Positions 18,947-27,766 of a stretch of 64,000 bases of DNA are shown in pieces (the first letter of the stretch is position 1; each line of letters opens with the position of its first letter). The stretch is from contig NZ_CP130713.1 in NCBI RefSeq assembly GCF_030553055.1, forward strand, positions 5,952,001 through 6,016,000. Direction: 5' to 3'. Below the pieces are notes generated by a model, which searched no databases, was not told the DNA's origin, and saw only the letters and a program-made list of their open reading frames with translations. The position numbers were made by a program, and so were the translations under genes. Source of the stretch: Streptomyces sp. XD-27 (GTDB lineage: Bacteria; Actinomycetota; Actinomycetes; Streptomycetales; Streptomycetaceae).

Positions 18947-20202
18947 CAGCGGGTGCCTCCCAAGGGAAGAGTCGCGAGCACTCCTGGCAACTGCTCACGG
19001 TCCAGGCGAACCAGTCCGACCTTCACGCTCCGCGCGGCCCGCTCCAACGTCTTGCGTGCCTCGACCAGTTCGGTGTCACTGCGCCCGGTGATCCGTACGT
19101 GCCCGCTGACGCTCGGCGCGCTCCCCGAGCCGCGCCCGTGCGCCAGCGTCAGACTGAACGTGCTGGCGAGGGCCGGTACGGAGGTGAGGAGTGAGACGAC
19201 CCGGGGCAGGGGCGCGCTGTCCGGCCCCAGCTGCGGCCAGCGGCCCACCCAATAGGTGGTGTGCCAGCGGTCGTCGCAGCGCCAGGCGCGCGAGGTCTCG
19301 ACCGTACGGCGCACAGGCGCACTCGCCCGCCCCGCCTGCGCGGTGGCAAGCGGGTTGGCACAGGCCGACGTCGCGATGGCCGCGGTCACCTCACCCTCCC
19401 TCAGCACCTTCGCCGTGAACCCGGCTCCCGCGAGCCGGCTCGACAACTGGTCGACGGCCCGCACCAGACAGCGCTGCGCGCCCTCCAGGCCGCCCCCGCG
19501 CGCCTGGACGGCCTCGGGGCACAGCTCCGGATGGAGCTTGAGCGCGATCCAGGTCAGGCGGATCGCGGGCGCGCCGCTCTGCTCCTGGAGCGGTGCGTAA
19601 CTGCGGGCGGCGACGGAATGCTCGGGCAGGTGCGGCGCGGGCGCGGGCTGGGTGTGCTGGACGACCTGCGCCGACTCCAGACGGATGTCGTCCACCACCA
19701 GTGCATCCTGTAGAAGCCCGAGCGGCAACGGCCGTTCGCCGGTCAACGGCCGCAACGGGCTGTCCGTGCCCTGCACCTGGAGGACGGCGGTCAGGAATGT
19801 ACCGTCGCCGACCATGCCGATCTCGCGCCGGCCGCGGGCGGTGTACAGGCAGGTGGTCAGAGCCGGGTCGCACTCGACCGCGGGCGCCAACGAAGGATCG
19901 GTGTCAGCCGGGATGGGCTCCTTCGCGAGCTTCTGACGGCGCCGCAGGGCCATCGCGCCCGCCACCCACTCGGGGACCGGCTGCTGCCTGCGCTGCCATA
20001 CGGCGGCCACGAGGAGGACAAGGGCGATCGCCGCCGCCGGAGCGAGGAGCAGCGGCCTGATGACCCAGGCGACGAGGACCAGCGCGGCGGCGACCTCAAG
20101 AAGCACGAGCTGCTGCAGTCGCACGGGCCCGAAACCTGTGGTGCGTGAGGGCTGCCTCGGTACGGCACGCTCGGGAGTGCGCGCGCGTGGGGCAGAGCTC
20201 AT
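18946..20202 (-). CDS. eccE: Type VII secretion protein EccE
   Basis: EccE is a peripheral component of the ESX membrane complex. The ATG at 20202 (MSSAPRARTPERAVPRQ) is preferred; longer starts would overlap the divergent eccB region. The 418-residue protein has two adjacent membrane segments at about 35-75 (VLLEVAAALVLVAWVI and LLAPAAAIALVLLVAAVW), then a large soluble domain with GRREIGMVGDGTFLTAVLQVQ, RPLPLGLLQDALVVDDIRLES and WRCDDRWHTTYWVGRWPQ. Identification rests on topology, length and position opposite eccB. It is followed with a 3-base overlap by the 259-aa gene. Confidence 0.88.
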   Translation of the reverse strand: MSSAPRARTPERAVPRQPSRTTGFGPVRLQQLVLLEVAAALVLVAWVIRPLLLAPAAAIALVLLVAAVWQRRQQPVPEWVAGAMALRRRQKLAKEPIPADTDPSLAPAVECDPALTTCLYTARGRREIGMVGDGTFLTAVLQVQGTDSPLRPLTGERPLPLGLLQDALVVDDIRLESAQVVQHTQPAPAPHLPEHSVAARSYAPLQEQSGAPAIRLTWIALKLHPELCPEAVQARGGGLEGAQRCLVRAVDQLSSRLAGAGFTAKVLREGEVTAAIATSACANPLATAQAGRASAPVRRTVETSRAWRCDDRWHTTYWVGRWPQLGPDSAPLPRVVSLLTSVPALASTFSLTLAHGRGSGSAPSVSGHVRITGRSDTELVEARKTLERAARSVKVGLVRLDREQLPGVLATLPLGGTR

Positions 20203-20397
20203 CAGAGAGACCACCTTGTCCTTTTCGTCCGGAGCACCCGTCGCGGCGGGTCGGCTGATCGGGCTGTCACGGTATCGGAAGGTCGTAGGGTGTCTTCCAG
20301 CGGCCGAGCACAGGAGCATTCGGCGTGCGGTGGGCTGGTACCGGTCCCGGACAGGCGCCTGGCTGTCGAGGTTGAAGACGGGGAGAAGCAGCGACAC
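20203..20397. promoter_or_regulatory. Divergent eccE/eccB promoter region
   Basis: This 195-base gap separates the minus-strand eccE operon from the plus-strand eccB operon and must hold promoters for both. GGCTGTCACGG at 20262-20272 resembles the GCTGTCACAGC palindromes before esxB. I could not assign -35/-10 pairs with confidence. Confidence 0.4.
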
Positions 20398-21963
20398 ATG
20401 GCATCACGGCGGGATGAGCTCAACGCCTATACCTTTGCGAAGAAGCGGGCGGTTGCGGCGTTTGTGCAACCTTCGCTCGGCGTCACCGAGGAAGGGGCCC
20501 CGCGTCCTCTGCGCGCGATCCTGCCGAGCCTCGTGGTGGGGGCGCTCGTCGTCGCGGTATTCGGTGCCTGGGGAATGTTCAAACCGGCGGTGCCGCGAGG
20601 CTGGGACGAACCCGGCGCCCATGTCATCGTCGGCAGTGAGTCCACGACCCGCTATGTCGTCCTCGAGACGGGCAAGGACAAGAAGAAGCAACTCCATCCC
20701 GTGCTCAACCTCGCCTCCGCCAAGCTCCTCCTCAAGCCCGACCAGTCCAGCATCATCGAGGTGAAGGAGTCGGTGCTCGACAGCGGAGACATCCCGCGGG
20801 GCCCGACGCTCGGCATTCCGTACGCGCCGGACCGCATTCCCTCGGCCGACGAGGCGGGCAAGCGGAAGCGGTGGGTGGTCTGCGAACAGCCCGGCGGCAA
20901 TGGGAAGACCACGCAGCGAGCGGTGTTCCTCCTCGCGGACCGAGAGGCGGAAAGGGTAGAGGGTCGGCAGCGGCTCCGTGACGATCAGGTGCTCTACGTC
21001 CAGGAAGTGAAGAGCGGCGCCCGGTATCTCGTCGATCCGGACGGCATGAAATATCTGATCGGCGACGAGCGATCCGCGAAGAAGCCCGATGAAAACGACA
21101 AACTGATGCTGCGTACGCTCTTCCAGGACGGTGCACAGCCGCAGCAGGTGACCCAGGACTGGCTGGGCACCCTCAAGGACGGTGAGCCGATTCGCTTTCC
21201 CGAGGTTCCAGGACGGATCGGCGCCGATGCCGGCATTCCGAGCCTCGGTCAGAAGGCCAACCGGGTCGGTGTGGTGCTGACCACGGCCACCGGTACCGGT
21301 CCTCAGCACTACATCGTTCTCCAGGGCAAGGTCGCCCGCGTCTCGGACTTCGTGGCCGATCTCCTGCTGAACAGCAGGCAGTTGGAGCGCCTGGGCCAGA
21401 AGGCCATTCCGGAGCGGGTGCACGCCGCGACCTTCGTCTCGGAGGGCGAGTTCTCCGGCGGGAAGTGGCCCACCGAGGCGCCGCGCCAGGCCAACGCGGC
21501 CGACCCCGACGGCGGTGGCAACGACACCGTCTGCAACATCCTCGAAGGGGTCAGCGGCGACGGTACGCCCGAGCTGGGCACCTGGGCGGGCCGGGACTAC
21601 CCCGCGACGATCGTGGACGGCGCCACCAGCGCGTACGTCACGCCCGGAACCGGTCTCCTCTACCGGCAGATCCAAGGCAAGGCGACCAAGGAAGGGCCCG
21701 TCTTCCTGGTCACGGACACCGGACTCCGCTACCAGGTGCAGGCCAACAACGACGGCAGCACGGGCAAGTCGAAGATCGGTGATGCCGACCAGGATGAACA
21801 GAAGTCCTCGGGCGCCCTCACGAACTCGAAGACCAATGAGGCACAGATCCGCCTGGGCTACCAAGGTCTGGACCCGCTCCCGATCCCCCGAAGCTGGTCG
21901 GAGTTCCTTCCCATTGGACCGCGACTGGACGCCAACAGCGCCAGGCAGCCGCAAGGCGCGTAG
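20398..21963 (+). CDS. eccB: Type VII secretion protein EccB
   Basis: EccB is a core membrane subunit of the ESX complex with a large domain on the outer face of the membrane. The ATG at 20398 (MASRRDELNAYTFAKKRAVA) follows GGGGAGAAG and matches the typical EccB N-terminus. The 521-residue protein has one membrane helix at about 40-62 (LPSLVVGALVVAVFGAWGMF), then the external domain with GSESTTRYVVLETGKDKK, HPVLNLASAKLLL, GIPYAPDRIPSA and CEQPGGNGKTT. The C-terminal part includes PGTGLLYRQIQG and YQGLDPLPIPRSWSEFLPIGP. Two cysteines (in VVCEQP and TVCNIL) may form the disulfide seen in the family. The mycosin gene follows about 50 bases later. Confidence 0.94.
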   Translation: MASRRDELNAYTFAKKRAVAAFVQPSLGVTEEGAPRPLRAILPSLVVGALVVAVFGAWGMFKPAVPRGWDEPGAHVIVGSESTTRYVVLETGKDKKKQLHPVLNLASAKLLLKPDQSSIIEVKESVLDSGDIPRGPTLGIPYAPDRIPSADEAGKRKRWVVCEQPGGNGKTTQRAVFLLADREAERVEGRQRLRDDQVLYVQEVKSGARYLVDPDGMKYLIGDERSAKKPDENDKLMLRTLFQDGAQPQQVTQDWLGTLKDGEPIRFPEVPGRIGADAGIPSLGQKANRVGVVLTTATGTGPQHYIVLQGKVARVSDFVADLLLNSRQLERLGQKAIPERVHAATFVSEGEFSGGKWPTEAPRQANAADPDGGGNDTVCNILEGVSGDGTPELGTWAGRDYPATIVDGATSAYVTPGTGLLYRQIQGKATKEGPVFLVTDTGLRYQVQANNDGSTGKSKIGDADQDEQKSSGALTNSKTNEAQIRLGYQGLDPLPIPRSWSEFLPIGPRLDANSARQPQGA

Positions 21964-22013
21964 CCGCGAGGGATCCAGAAGATGAGTGAGCTGCGGGGGC
22001 AGGAGTGAGCGCG

Positions 22014-23306
22014 GTGCGAGGCATCGGACGGGGCGCCAGGCTGGCGGCGGCGGCCGCTCTCGTGGGGTTGGTCGTGCCGCTGGGAGTCTGCGCGACGGGC
22101 GGGACTGCGGCAGCCGCGGCGGGGAGGATGCCCCAGCGCGAACCGGGCGGCAGCGGCGAGTGCACGTTCCCGATGAAGAAGCAGATCAAGGGCACCCCCT
22201 GGCCACTGCAGCGGTTGGTGCTGGACCAGTTGTGGAAGGACACCAAGGGACGCGAGAAGAACGGGGACCCGGTCCGGGTCGCCGTGATCGACACCGGTGT
22301 CGACAACACCAACCCGCAGCTCACCAAGGCAGTCAACGCCAGCAAGGGCGCCGACTTCCTCCCGAAGGACAAGAACGAGGGCGGGTCGAAGGACAAGCCC
22401 AAGCGCAGCGACGGCACCGACGACGAAGTCGGCCACGGCACCAAGGCTGCGGGCATCATCGCCGCTCGTCCGATCGAGGGCACCGGCTTCGTGGGCTTGG
22501 CCCCCGAAGCCGAGATCATTCCCATCAGGCAGAACGATGCGAAAGGCACGGGTACCCCCGACACCCTGGCCAGGGCTATCGAGAAGGCCGTGGACGAAGG
22601 CGCCCGGGTCATCAACATCTCCCAGGACACCAAGGGCAGGCTCCGCCATAGCGGCCTGGAGAGGGCCATCGCCTTCGCGATCAAGCACGACGTGGTCGTC
22701 GTCGCCTCCGCGGGCAATGACGGCGCGGACCGCGAGTTGCACAACACCTACCCGGCGGCCTACCCGGGTGTCCTCGCGGTTGCCGCGTCCGACCGCAACA
22801 ACGAGCGGGCGCTGTTCTCCCAGAGCGGCCATTTCGTCGATGTCGCGGCACCAGGCGTGGAGATCGTGTCAACGGTTCCCAAGGGCGGTCAATGCGTCGA
22901 CAACGGCACCAGCTTCTCCGCCCCGTACGTGGCCGGTGTCGCCGCACTCATCCGCGCGAAGCACCCGGACTGGACCCAGGAGCAGGTCGTCGCGCAGATC
23001 GAGCAGACCGCCGAGCGTGGTGTCAACGGCCGCGATCCCTACATCGGCTGGGGAGTCGTCGACCCCGTTCGGGCACTCAATGAGGACGACCACCCCATCG
23101 ACCATCCGACGGTGGACGAGAAGCCGGCCAAGAACGTCGAACCGCCCACCGTGGCCCGACTTACCCAGGGCGAGACCCCGCAGGAGCGACGGGAGCGCTT
23201 CGCCACCTACGCCCTGGGTACGGCGGCGATCCTCGTCGCGGCCACCGCGGGCGGAGCCGTCGTCCTGCGCGACCGGCGCCGCCGCAACAGTTCGGCGGGG
23301 ACGTGA
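22014..23306 (+). CDS. mycP: Type VII secretion-associated mycosin (S8 serine protease), copy 1
   Basis: Mycosins are membrane-anchored subtilisin-like proteases that belong to the ESX complex. The GTG at 22014 is chosen because AGGAG ends 8 bases before it; a GTG at 22005 would overlap the ribosome site. The protein (about 430 aa) has a signal sequence (RLAAAAALVGLVVPLGVCA), catalytic Asp in VAVIDTGVDNTNPQL, His in VGHGTKAAGIIA, oxyanion Asn in ASAGNDGADR and Ser in NGTSFSAPYVAGVAALI. The C-terminal membrane anchor is YALGTAAILVAATAGGAVVL, followed by Arg-rich sequence. All catalytic residues are present. The signal sequence has a Cys in a weak lipobox-like context. It follows eccB and precedes esxB. 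Confidence 0.94.
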   Translation: MRGIGRGARLAAAAALVGLVVPLGVCATGGTAAAAAGRMPQREPGGSGECTFPMKKQIKGTPWPLQRLVLDQLWKDTKGREKNGDPVRVAVIDTGVDNTNPQLTKAVNASKGADFLPKDKNEGGSKDKPKRSDGTDDEVGHGTKAAGIIAARPIEGTGFVGLAPEAEIIPIRQNDAKGTGTPDTLARAIEKAVDEGARVINISQDTKGRLRHSGLERAIAFAIKHDVVVVASAGNDGADRELHNTYPAAYPGVLAVAASDRNNERALFSQSGHFVDVAAPGVEIVSTVPKGGQCVDNGTSFSAPYVAGVAALIRAKHPDWTQEQVVAQIEQTAERGVNGRDPYIGWGVVDPVRALNEDDHPIDHPTVDEKPAKNVEPPTVARLTQGETPQERRERFATYALGTAAILVAATAGGAVVLRDRRRRNSSAGT

Positions 23307-23337
23307 GGTTCGGCCGACAGCCTCGAAGATGACCTTG

Positions 23338-23359
23338 GCTGTCACAGCGCTGTCACAGC
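23338..23359. promoter_or_regulatory. Two tandem 11-bp palindromes upstream of esxB (operator candidate)
   Basis: GCTGTCACAGC occurs twice in direct contact (23338-23348 and 23349-23359). Each unit is itself palindromic around its central C, and the 11-base period is about one helical turn, so two dimers could bind the same DNA face. The array ends about 12 bases before the possible -35 of the esxB promoter. Confidence 0.55.
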
Positions 23360-23372
23360 TGCCCTTACTCGT

Positions 23373-23402
23373 TGGTTCGCTCAAACGAGCGGGGGCTAGA
23401 GT
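23373..23402 (+). promoter_or_regulatory. Candidate promoter for esxB-esxA
   Basis: TAGAGT at 23397-23402 is a good Streptomyces -10 match, with a weak -35 (TGGTTC at 23373-23378) 18 bases upstream. It lies about 86 bases before the esxB start and just downstream of the tandem palindromes. Confidence 0.45.
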
Positions 23403-23487
23403 GGCAGTTGAAGACTCCGATCTGATGACCGGATCGTCCGTGCGGAAATGGTCGATCCGACAACCACTTCATGGGGGAAGGTGCAGC

Positions 23488-23832
23488 GTGGCAAAGGACC
23501 TTCGGCTTTCGCCGGAACAGATCGACAAGCTGATCCGGGATCTCGGGAACATGCACGACAACCTTGAGAGCCGGATCAGCACGCTCAACGGTGTGATCGA
23601 CGCCGTCGAGGGCCACTGGAAGGGCGTCGCGGCAGGTGCGTACAACGAACTCCAGCGTCAGGTCAACGACGACGTCCGGCGGGTGAAGGAGCTCCTGGCC
23701 TTCACCAAGGACGCGGTCCAGTCGAGCAAGGACGGCTTCGACGCCCAGGAGGTCGAACGGCTCAACGCCTGGAAGGGCGTCGACCTGGGCAACGACAACA
23801 ACACCGTTCTCGACCGTTTCCAGGTGTCCTAG
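23488..23832 (+). CDS. esxB: WXG100 family ESX substrate, EsxB-like
   Basis: A 114-residue helical-hairpin protein of the WXG100 family, secreted by ESX systems normally as a pair with its neighbour. The GTG at 23488 (VAKDLRLSPEQIDKLI) follows GGGGGAAGG. The turn between the two helices is EGHWKGVAAGAYNEL, with WKG as the WXG motif. No YxxxD/E secretion signal is seen at the C-terminus, so in the usual model the partner would carry it. The order EsxB then EsxA follows what I recall for Streptomyces. The next gene starts 46 bases after the stop. Confidence 0.88.
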   Translation: MAKDLRLSPEQIDKLIRDLGNMHDNLESRISTLNGVIDAVEGHWKGVAAGAYNELQRQVNDDVRRVKELLAFTKDAVQSSKDGFDAQEVERLNAWKGVDLGNDNNTVLDRFQVS

Positions 23833-23877
23833 TCCTCACGCCAACCAGCCAGCTTCGAATCAGGAGACGCAGCACCA

Positions 23878-24159
23878 ATGGAGATTACCTACGCTGGGGT
23901 CGTTGAGGCCTCGAATCAGGTCAAGAGCACGGCCGACACCATCAAGTCCGAGCTGGACACCCTCATGTCCTCGGTCAAGGCGGTGGTGGATACCTGGGAC
24001 GGTAAGACCCAGCAGGCGTTCTATGAGCGGCAGCACGACTGGAACACGAAGGTGAACCATCTTCACCAGACGCTGACGACGATCTCGCGGAAGCTCCACG
24101 AGGCCACCGAGGGCTATCAGAGCACCGACGCGGCGGGGGCTCGCAGGTTCGCGGGCTGA
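23878..24159 (+). CDS. esxA: WXG100 family ESX substrate, EsxA-like
   Basis: A 93-residue WXG100 protein and probable heterodimer partner of the preceding gene. The ATG at 23878 follows CAGGAGACGC. The helical hairpin has DTWDGKTQQAFYERQ at the turn (WDG is the WXG motif). The C-terminus has EGYQSTDAAG, which fits the YxxxD/E secretion signal recognised by EccC. A 14-bp hairpin 48 bases after the stop probably ends or attenuates the esxBA message. Confidence 0.9.
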   Translation: MEITYAGVVEASNQVKSTADTIKSELDTLMSSVKAVVDTWDGKTQQAFYERQHDWNTKVNHLHQTLTTISRKLHEATEGYQSTDAAGARRFAG

Positions 24160-24206
24160 CGGCGCGGCAGCGGCCGAGTCGGCCGCAAGGGCAAATGTAA
24201 GGTATG

Positions 24207-24245
24207 CGTGGGTGTGAGATCCGGCTCGAGAATCTCACACCCACG
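24207..24245 (+). terminator. 14-bp hairpin after esxA
   Basis: A perfect 14-bp inverted repeat (arms 24207-24220 and 24232-24245; CGTGGGTGTGAGAT and its complement) with an 11-base loop lies between esxA and the next gene. It may end the esxBA transcript or protect its 3' end. It lacks a T-run. Confidence 0.65.
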
Positions 24246-24282
24246 TCTGCGGATGTGAACGAGCACTTCAGGGGGGTGCTTC

Positions 24283-24758
24283 ATGGGGCAGGAACATCCG
24301 GCGGAGAATTCTGGTGGCGCCTCCAAGTCGAAGAAGGACGTGGATCTTCCGCCGGAATCATTGCCGGACTTCAAAAAGGCCTTGGACCAGCTGTTGATCC
24401 AGTTGGGCGAGTCGGAGGCTCACCACGACAAAATCACGAAGCATCAGGTGGCGAACGGCGCATTCGGCACCATCCCGCAGGCGGCGGGGCTGGCCGGTGC
24501 CTATGCCTCCGCCCACGCGCGGGTGCTTCAGTTCTCCCAGACGCTCGGGAGTTGATGGAGGCACTGGGAATCACCGCTGCCGCGGCCGATCGCGATTACA
24601 AGGGTATCGACCAGGAGCAGGCCCAGCGCCTTCAGGCCATCCAGAAGCGCACCGAGCTGTATTACGAGAAGTACAAGAAGGAACACGAGAAGAAGGAACC
24701 GGGCTCCGAGGCCGGAAAGCATGACGATACCGGCAAGGAAAAGTCCGGCTCCGGGTGA
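24283..24758 (+). pseudogene. ESX-linked small helical protein, frameshifted (EspC/WXG-like)
   Basis: The first frame (ATG 24283) gives 90 residues ending QFSQTLGS at a TGA at 24553-24555. The natural continuation, LMEALGITAAAADRDYKGIDQEQ, lies in the next frame to 24758. Adding one G to GGG at 24547-24549 restores a 158-residue protein (QTLGELMEAL). The restored protein is mostly helical: polar N-terminus, DLPPESLPDFKKALDQLL, HARVLQFSQTLG, and a Lys/Glu-rich tail. YKGID fits the YxxxD/E ESX signal. By size and place it is probably an ESX-secreted or chaperoned substrate. The break may be a homopolymer error. No specific family name is claimed. Confidence 0.6.
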
Positions 24759-24778
24759 CGTGACGGGGGAACAGGGGC

Positions 24779-26295
24779 ATGGGCGAAGAGTCGAAGTCGG
24801 CGCTGCCGCCGATCGTTATCACCCACCTAGACAGCTTCGAGAACATGACCGCCGAACAAATGGCGGGCATGCTGGCGGGCACGAACGCAGAGTCGATCAC
24901 GAGCAAGGGTCGCACCCTCTCGCTGGCCGGCGCCAAGATTGACAGCATCGGTGACGAGCTCAAGAGGCTCATCGACCGCGTCGAGTGGGAAGGAAAGGGC
25001 GGCAAAGCATTCCGGGAATGGGGGACCGGTTCTGGAAGCAGGCGAACACGCTTGCCGACTACGTGCTTGCCGTCGGCTACTCCATGCAGGTCGCGGGTGG
25101 GGCTCTGAGTGAGGTCAAGACCGTTGTCGACACGGTGGATGTCCCCGTAGAGCGAGTCGGAGAGTGCACCCGTGATAACCCGGGCGGGGGGCGAACCAAA
25201 GCGAACGGGGAGCCGTACAAGCCGCTTGAGTACGAGAAGATGGCGGCTGAGGCGGAGAAGGTGCTGCGGCCGCAGATGGCCAAGCTCGCTTCCTACTATT
25301 CGCTTGCGACCGCCGACATCAAGAAGCCCGCGGAGCCGGTCTTTGAGCCGCTGCCGCAGCAGGTGCTTCCGCCGCGTGAGGGAAGCCGGTACGAGAGTTA
25401 CGGCACGGAGGGTTCCCCCGGCGGCTACCAGTCGACGGCGAGTCCGTACACGGGTGGAGCTCCGTCCGGTGGCTACCAGGCCTCAGCCACCCCGTCGTAT
25501 GCGACTCCACACCACCCCGCGGAGGTGCCGGCAGCGCCGGCTCCAGGGGGTTCCCCTGGCGGCTTCCCGGGCGGCGTCTCGCTGCCCGAGGCCACGGGCA
25601 CGAACATCGACAGTGTGACATTGCCGGAAGCACCGACCATGCCGTTGCCGTCGGATCGCGGCACGCCGCCACTTCCCACCACCCGAGACCCCAGCCCGAC
25701 CGTGCCGGTTCCGGGACTGCCTCTGCCGACAGGACCCACACGGATCCCGCCCGGGCGTGGTCGCGTCACCCCCATTTCACCTGTCCCGGGTATTCCGGCC
25801 GGAAGGAACCCTGGGCCAGGGGGCGGCAGGATGCCTGTCACTCCGTCGCTCGGCACACCACCTGTGGGGACACCGCCCGTCGGAAGGCCGATCATGGGCG
25901 GACCGCCGATCACGGGCGGACCGCCCATGCAGAGTCAGCCGGGCGCGACGCGAGGCGCGCCCCGCGGCCCCGTCATCGGCGGTGAGCAGATGGCCGTGGG
26001 CCGCGGGGGAATGGTGGGCGGCCCGGGCCATGCGATGACCGGTGGCCAGGGAGTGATCGGCGGGCGCCCCAATACGGGATCGCCGGCTGGACGACGGGAC
26101 GTCACGCCCGAAGGACGCGGGCCCGTTCGCGGAGGACCGAACACGAACGGCGTCATCGGGCACGTGGCAGGGGGGCCGCAAAACGGTCGGCGCCGTCCTG
26201 CCAGCCGAGAGGACGCGGCCGCTCGACGCCGGGTCGAGGATGACGACGTGTGGGCGACAGGGCGGGACGACGTCGTTCCTCCCGTGATCGAATAG
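24779..26295 (+). pseudogene. WXG-motif protein with long Pro/Gly-rich tail, frameshifted
   Basis: The first frame (ATG 24779, MGEESKSALPPIVITHL) runs to about residue 80. The continuation GDRFWKQANTLADYVLAVGYSMQ is in the next frame to 26295. Adding one G to the run at 25020-25024 restores about 505 residues. The N-terminal 200 residues are helical with DRVEWEGKGGKAFREW, where WEG fits WXG. Residues 200-505 are Pro/Gly/Thr-rich (repeats such as GTPPVGRPIMGGPPITGGPP) and end in a charged RREDDDVWATGRDD-like tail. The design, a helical secretion domain plus long low-complexity tail, recalls PPE-like ESX substrates. A weak alternative is a structural or chaperone role. Real decay or sequencing error cannot be told apart here. 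Confidence 0.6.
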
Positions 26296-26350
26296 AGCAG
26301 CCCAGAGACAACCAGCCGCTGATGGTGAGCAGCAAACTCAAGTAGGTGGG

Positions 26351-27766
26351 ATGAAGGCAACAGTCATGCATGCGCATCGCCGATCCAAGGCGGTCATCTC
26401 CCTCCTCACGTCGCTGCTCGCCATCGGCGGCGTCCTCGCGCCTTCCGCCGCGGCGGAGACCATGCGTGAGCGCCATTGGCACTTGGACAAGATGCAAGCC
26501 GAACGTATGTGGGAGGTCAGTACGGGCGAGGGCATCACCGTTGCCGTTCTTGACTCCGGTGTCCAGGCTTCCGAAACGGAACTGCGCGGCAAGGTACTGA
26601 AAGGGCAGAACCTCGTCGAGCCGAAGAAAGACGCTCGTATTGACGCAGCAGGCCATGGAACGGCCATGGCAACGCTCATCGCGGGTAATGGTGCCAACGG
26701 ACAGGGAATCAAGGGCCTTGCCCCTGGCGCACGTATCCTCCCAGTGAAAATCGAGGGCTCGGTTAAGGAGGTCGAGCTGACCAGCATTCCCAAGCTGATT
26801 GCTGCCATCCGATACGCTGCCGACTCTGACGCGCAGATCATCAACATGTCTGTGGGGTTTGAGGACTACGCCTTCGAAGACAACGAGTTGGCTCAGCTTC
26901 AGGAGGCCGTTGATTACGCTATTGGGAAGGGGAAGCTGCTCTTCGCTGCGTCCGGAAACGATGGGGAGCATGACATCGTCTATCCGGCAAGCAGTAATGG
27001 TGTAGCGGCAGTCGGCGCGGTCGATGACACGCTCACGTGGGTCAAGTTTTCGAACTACGGGCCGCGCCTAGCTCTTGCCGCGCCCGGAAAGGACATCCCC
27101 GTCCCCTGCCCGGAGGACAAGCCCGGCTACTGCCGAAGCGAGGGCACCAGCCAGGCCACAGCCATCGCCTCCGCCTCCGCCGCCCTCATCTGGGCCAAGC
27201 ACCCGAAGTGGACCGGAAACCAGGTCCTTCGCGTCATGCTGGAGACAGCCGGCAAGCCCAAGGGCAAGGTCCCCAGCCGATACGTCGGCTACGGTTTCGT
27301 CCGCCCGCGCATCAACCTCCTCGAAGGCAAGGGCGACCCAGGCCCCGCTGACGTCAACCCCCTGGTGGAAGCCAACAAGGACGACTCGGCGTCGCCCTCG
27401 CCCTCGGCCTCGAAGAAGCCGGTGCCGGACACCTCCGCACCCGCTGACGCCCCCCAAGACGAGGCCGCCAGCGGCTCCGGAAGCGACTCCGCAGAGAACG
27501 CCGGCAAGATCGTCGGCATCGTCGCCGCTGTAGCCCTCCCCGCTCTCGCGCTGTTCGTGATCCTGCGCCGCCGGAAGGCGCGCGCGTTGGTCGGCGCGGT
27601 CCCTGCTCCCACCGCGCCGCCGTTCGGCAATCTCCCGCCGGCAGGGGCTGGGCATCACCTCATGCCCCCGACGGTTCCGCCTCTCCCAAGCCCGTCCCCG
27701 CCGAACCCCCATGGACCTGGACCGCACAGCTCCCACAGCGGACCGCCACCTGCCAACACGCCCTGA
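26351..27766 (+). CDS. Mycosin-like S8 serine protease, copy 2
   Basis: A second membrane-anchored subtilisin-like protease of the locus, 471 residues. It has a signal sequence (AVISLLTSLLAIGGVLAPSAAA), catalytic Asp in VAVLDSGVQAS, His in AAGHGTAMATLIAG, oxyanion Asn in AASGNDGEHD and Ser in EGTSQATAIASASAALI. A Ser/Pro/Asp-rich stalk follows, then a membrane helix (IVGIVAAVALPALALFVIL), RRRKAR, and a Pro-rich cytosolic tail. All catalytic residues are present. It differs from copy 1 in loops and in its lower-GC, less biased codons in the first half, a hint of separate origin. An alternative start is ATG 26366. Placed between substrate-like genes and the toxin, it may process one of them. 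Confidence 0.9.
   Translation: MKATVMHAHRRSKAVISLLTSLLAIGGVLAPSAAAETMRERHWHLDKMQAERMWEVSTGEGITVAVLDSGVQASETELRGKVLKGQNLVEPKKDARIDAAGHGTAMATLIAGNGANGQGIKGLAPGARILPVKIEGSVKEVELTSIPKLIAAIRYAADSDAQIINMSVGFEDYAFEDNELAQLQEAVDYAIGKGKLLFAASGNDGEHDIVYPASSNGVAAVGAVDDTLTWVKFSNYGPRLALAAPGKDIPVPCPEDKPGYCRSEGTSQATAIASASAALIWAKHPKWTGNQVLRVMLETAGKPKGKVPSRYVGYGFVRPRINLLEGKGDPGPADVNPLVEANKDDSASPSPSASKKPVPDTSAPADAPQDEAASGSGSDSAENAGKIVGIVAAVALPALALFVILRRRKARALVGAVPAPTAPPFGNLPPAGAGHHLMPPTVPPLPSPSPPNPHGPGPHSSHSGPPPANTP

Noticed and set aside
25840..25935. Possible short repeat array in the Pro/Gly-rich tail
   Set aside because: Repeats are codon-level (GGACCGCC-type) and encode GGPPI motifs; no spacers or conserved repeats as in CRISPR.
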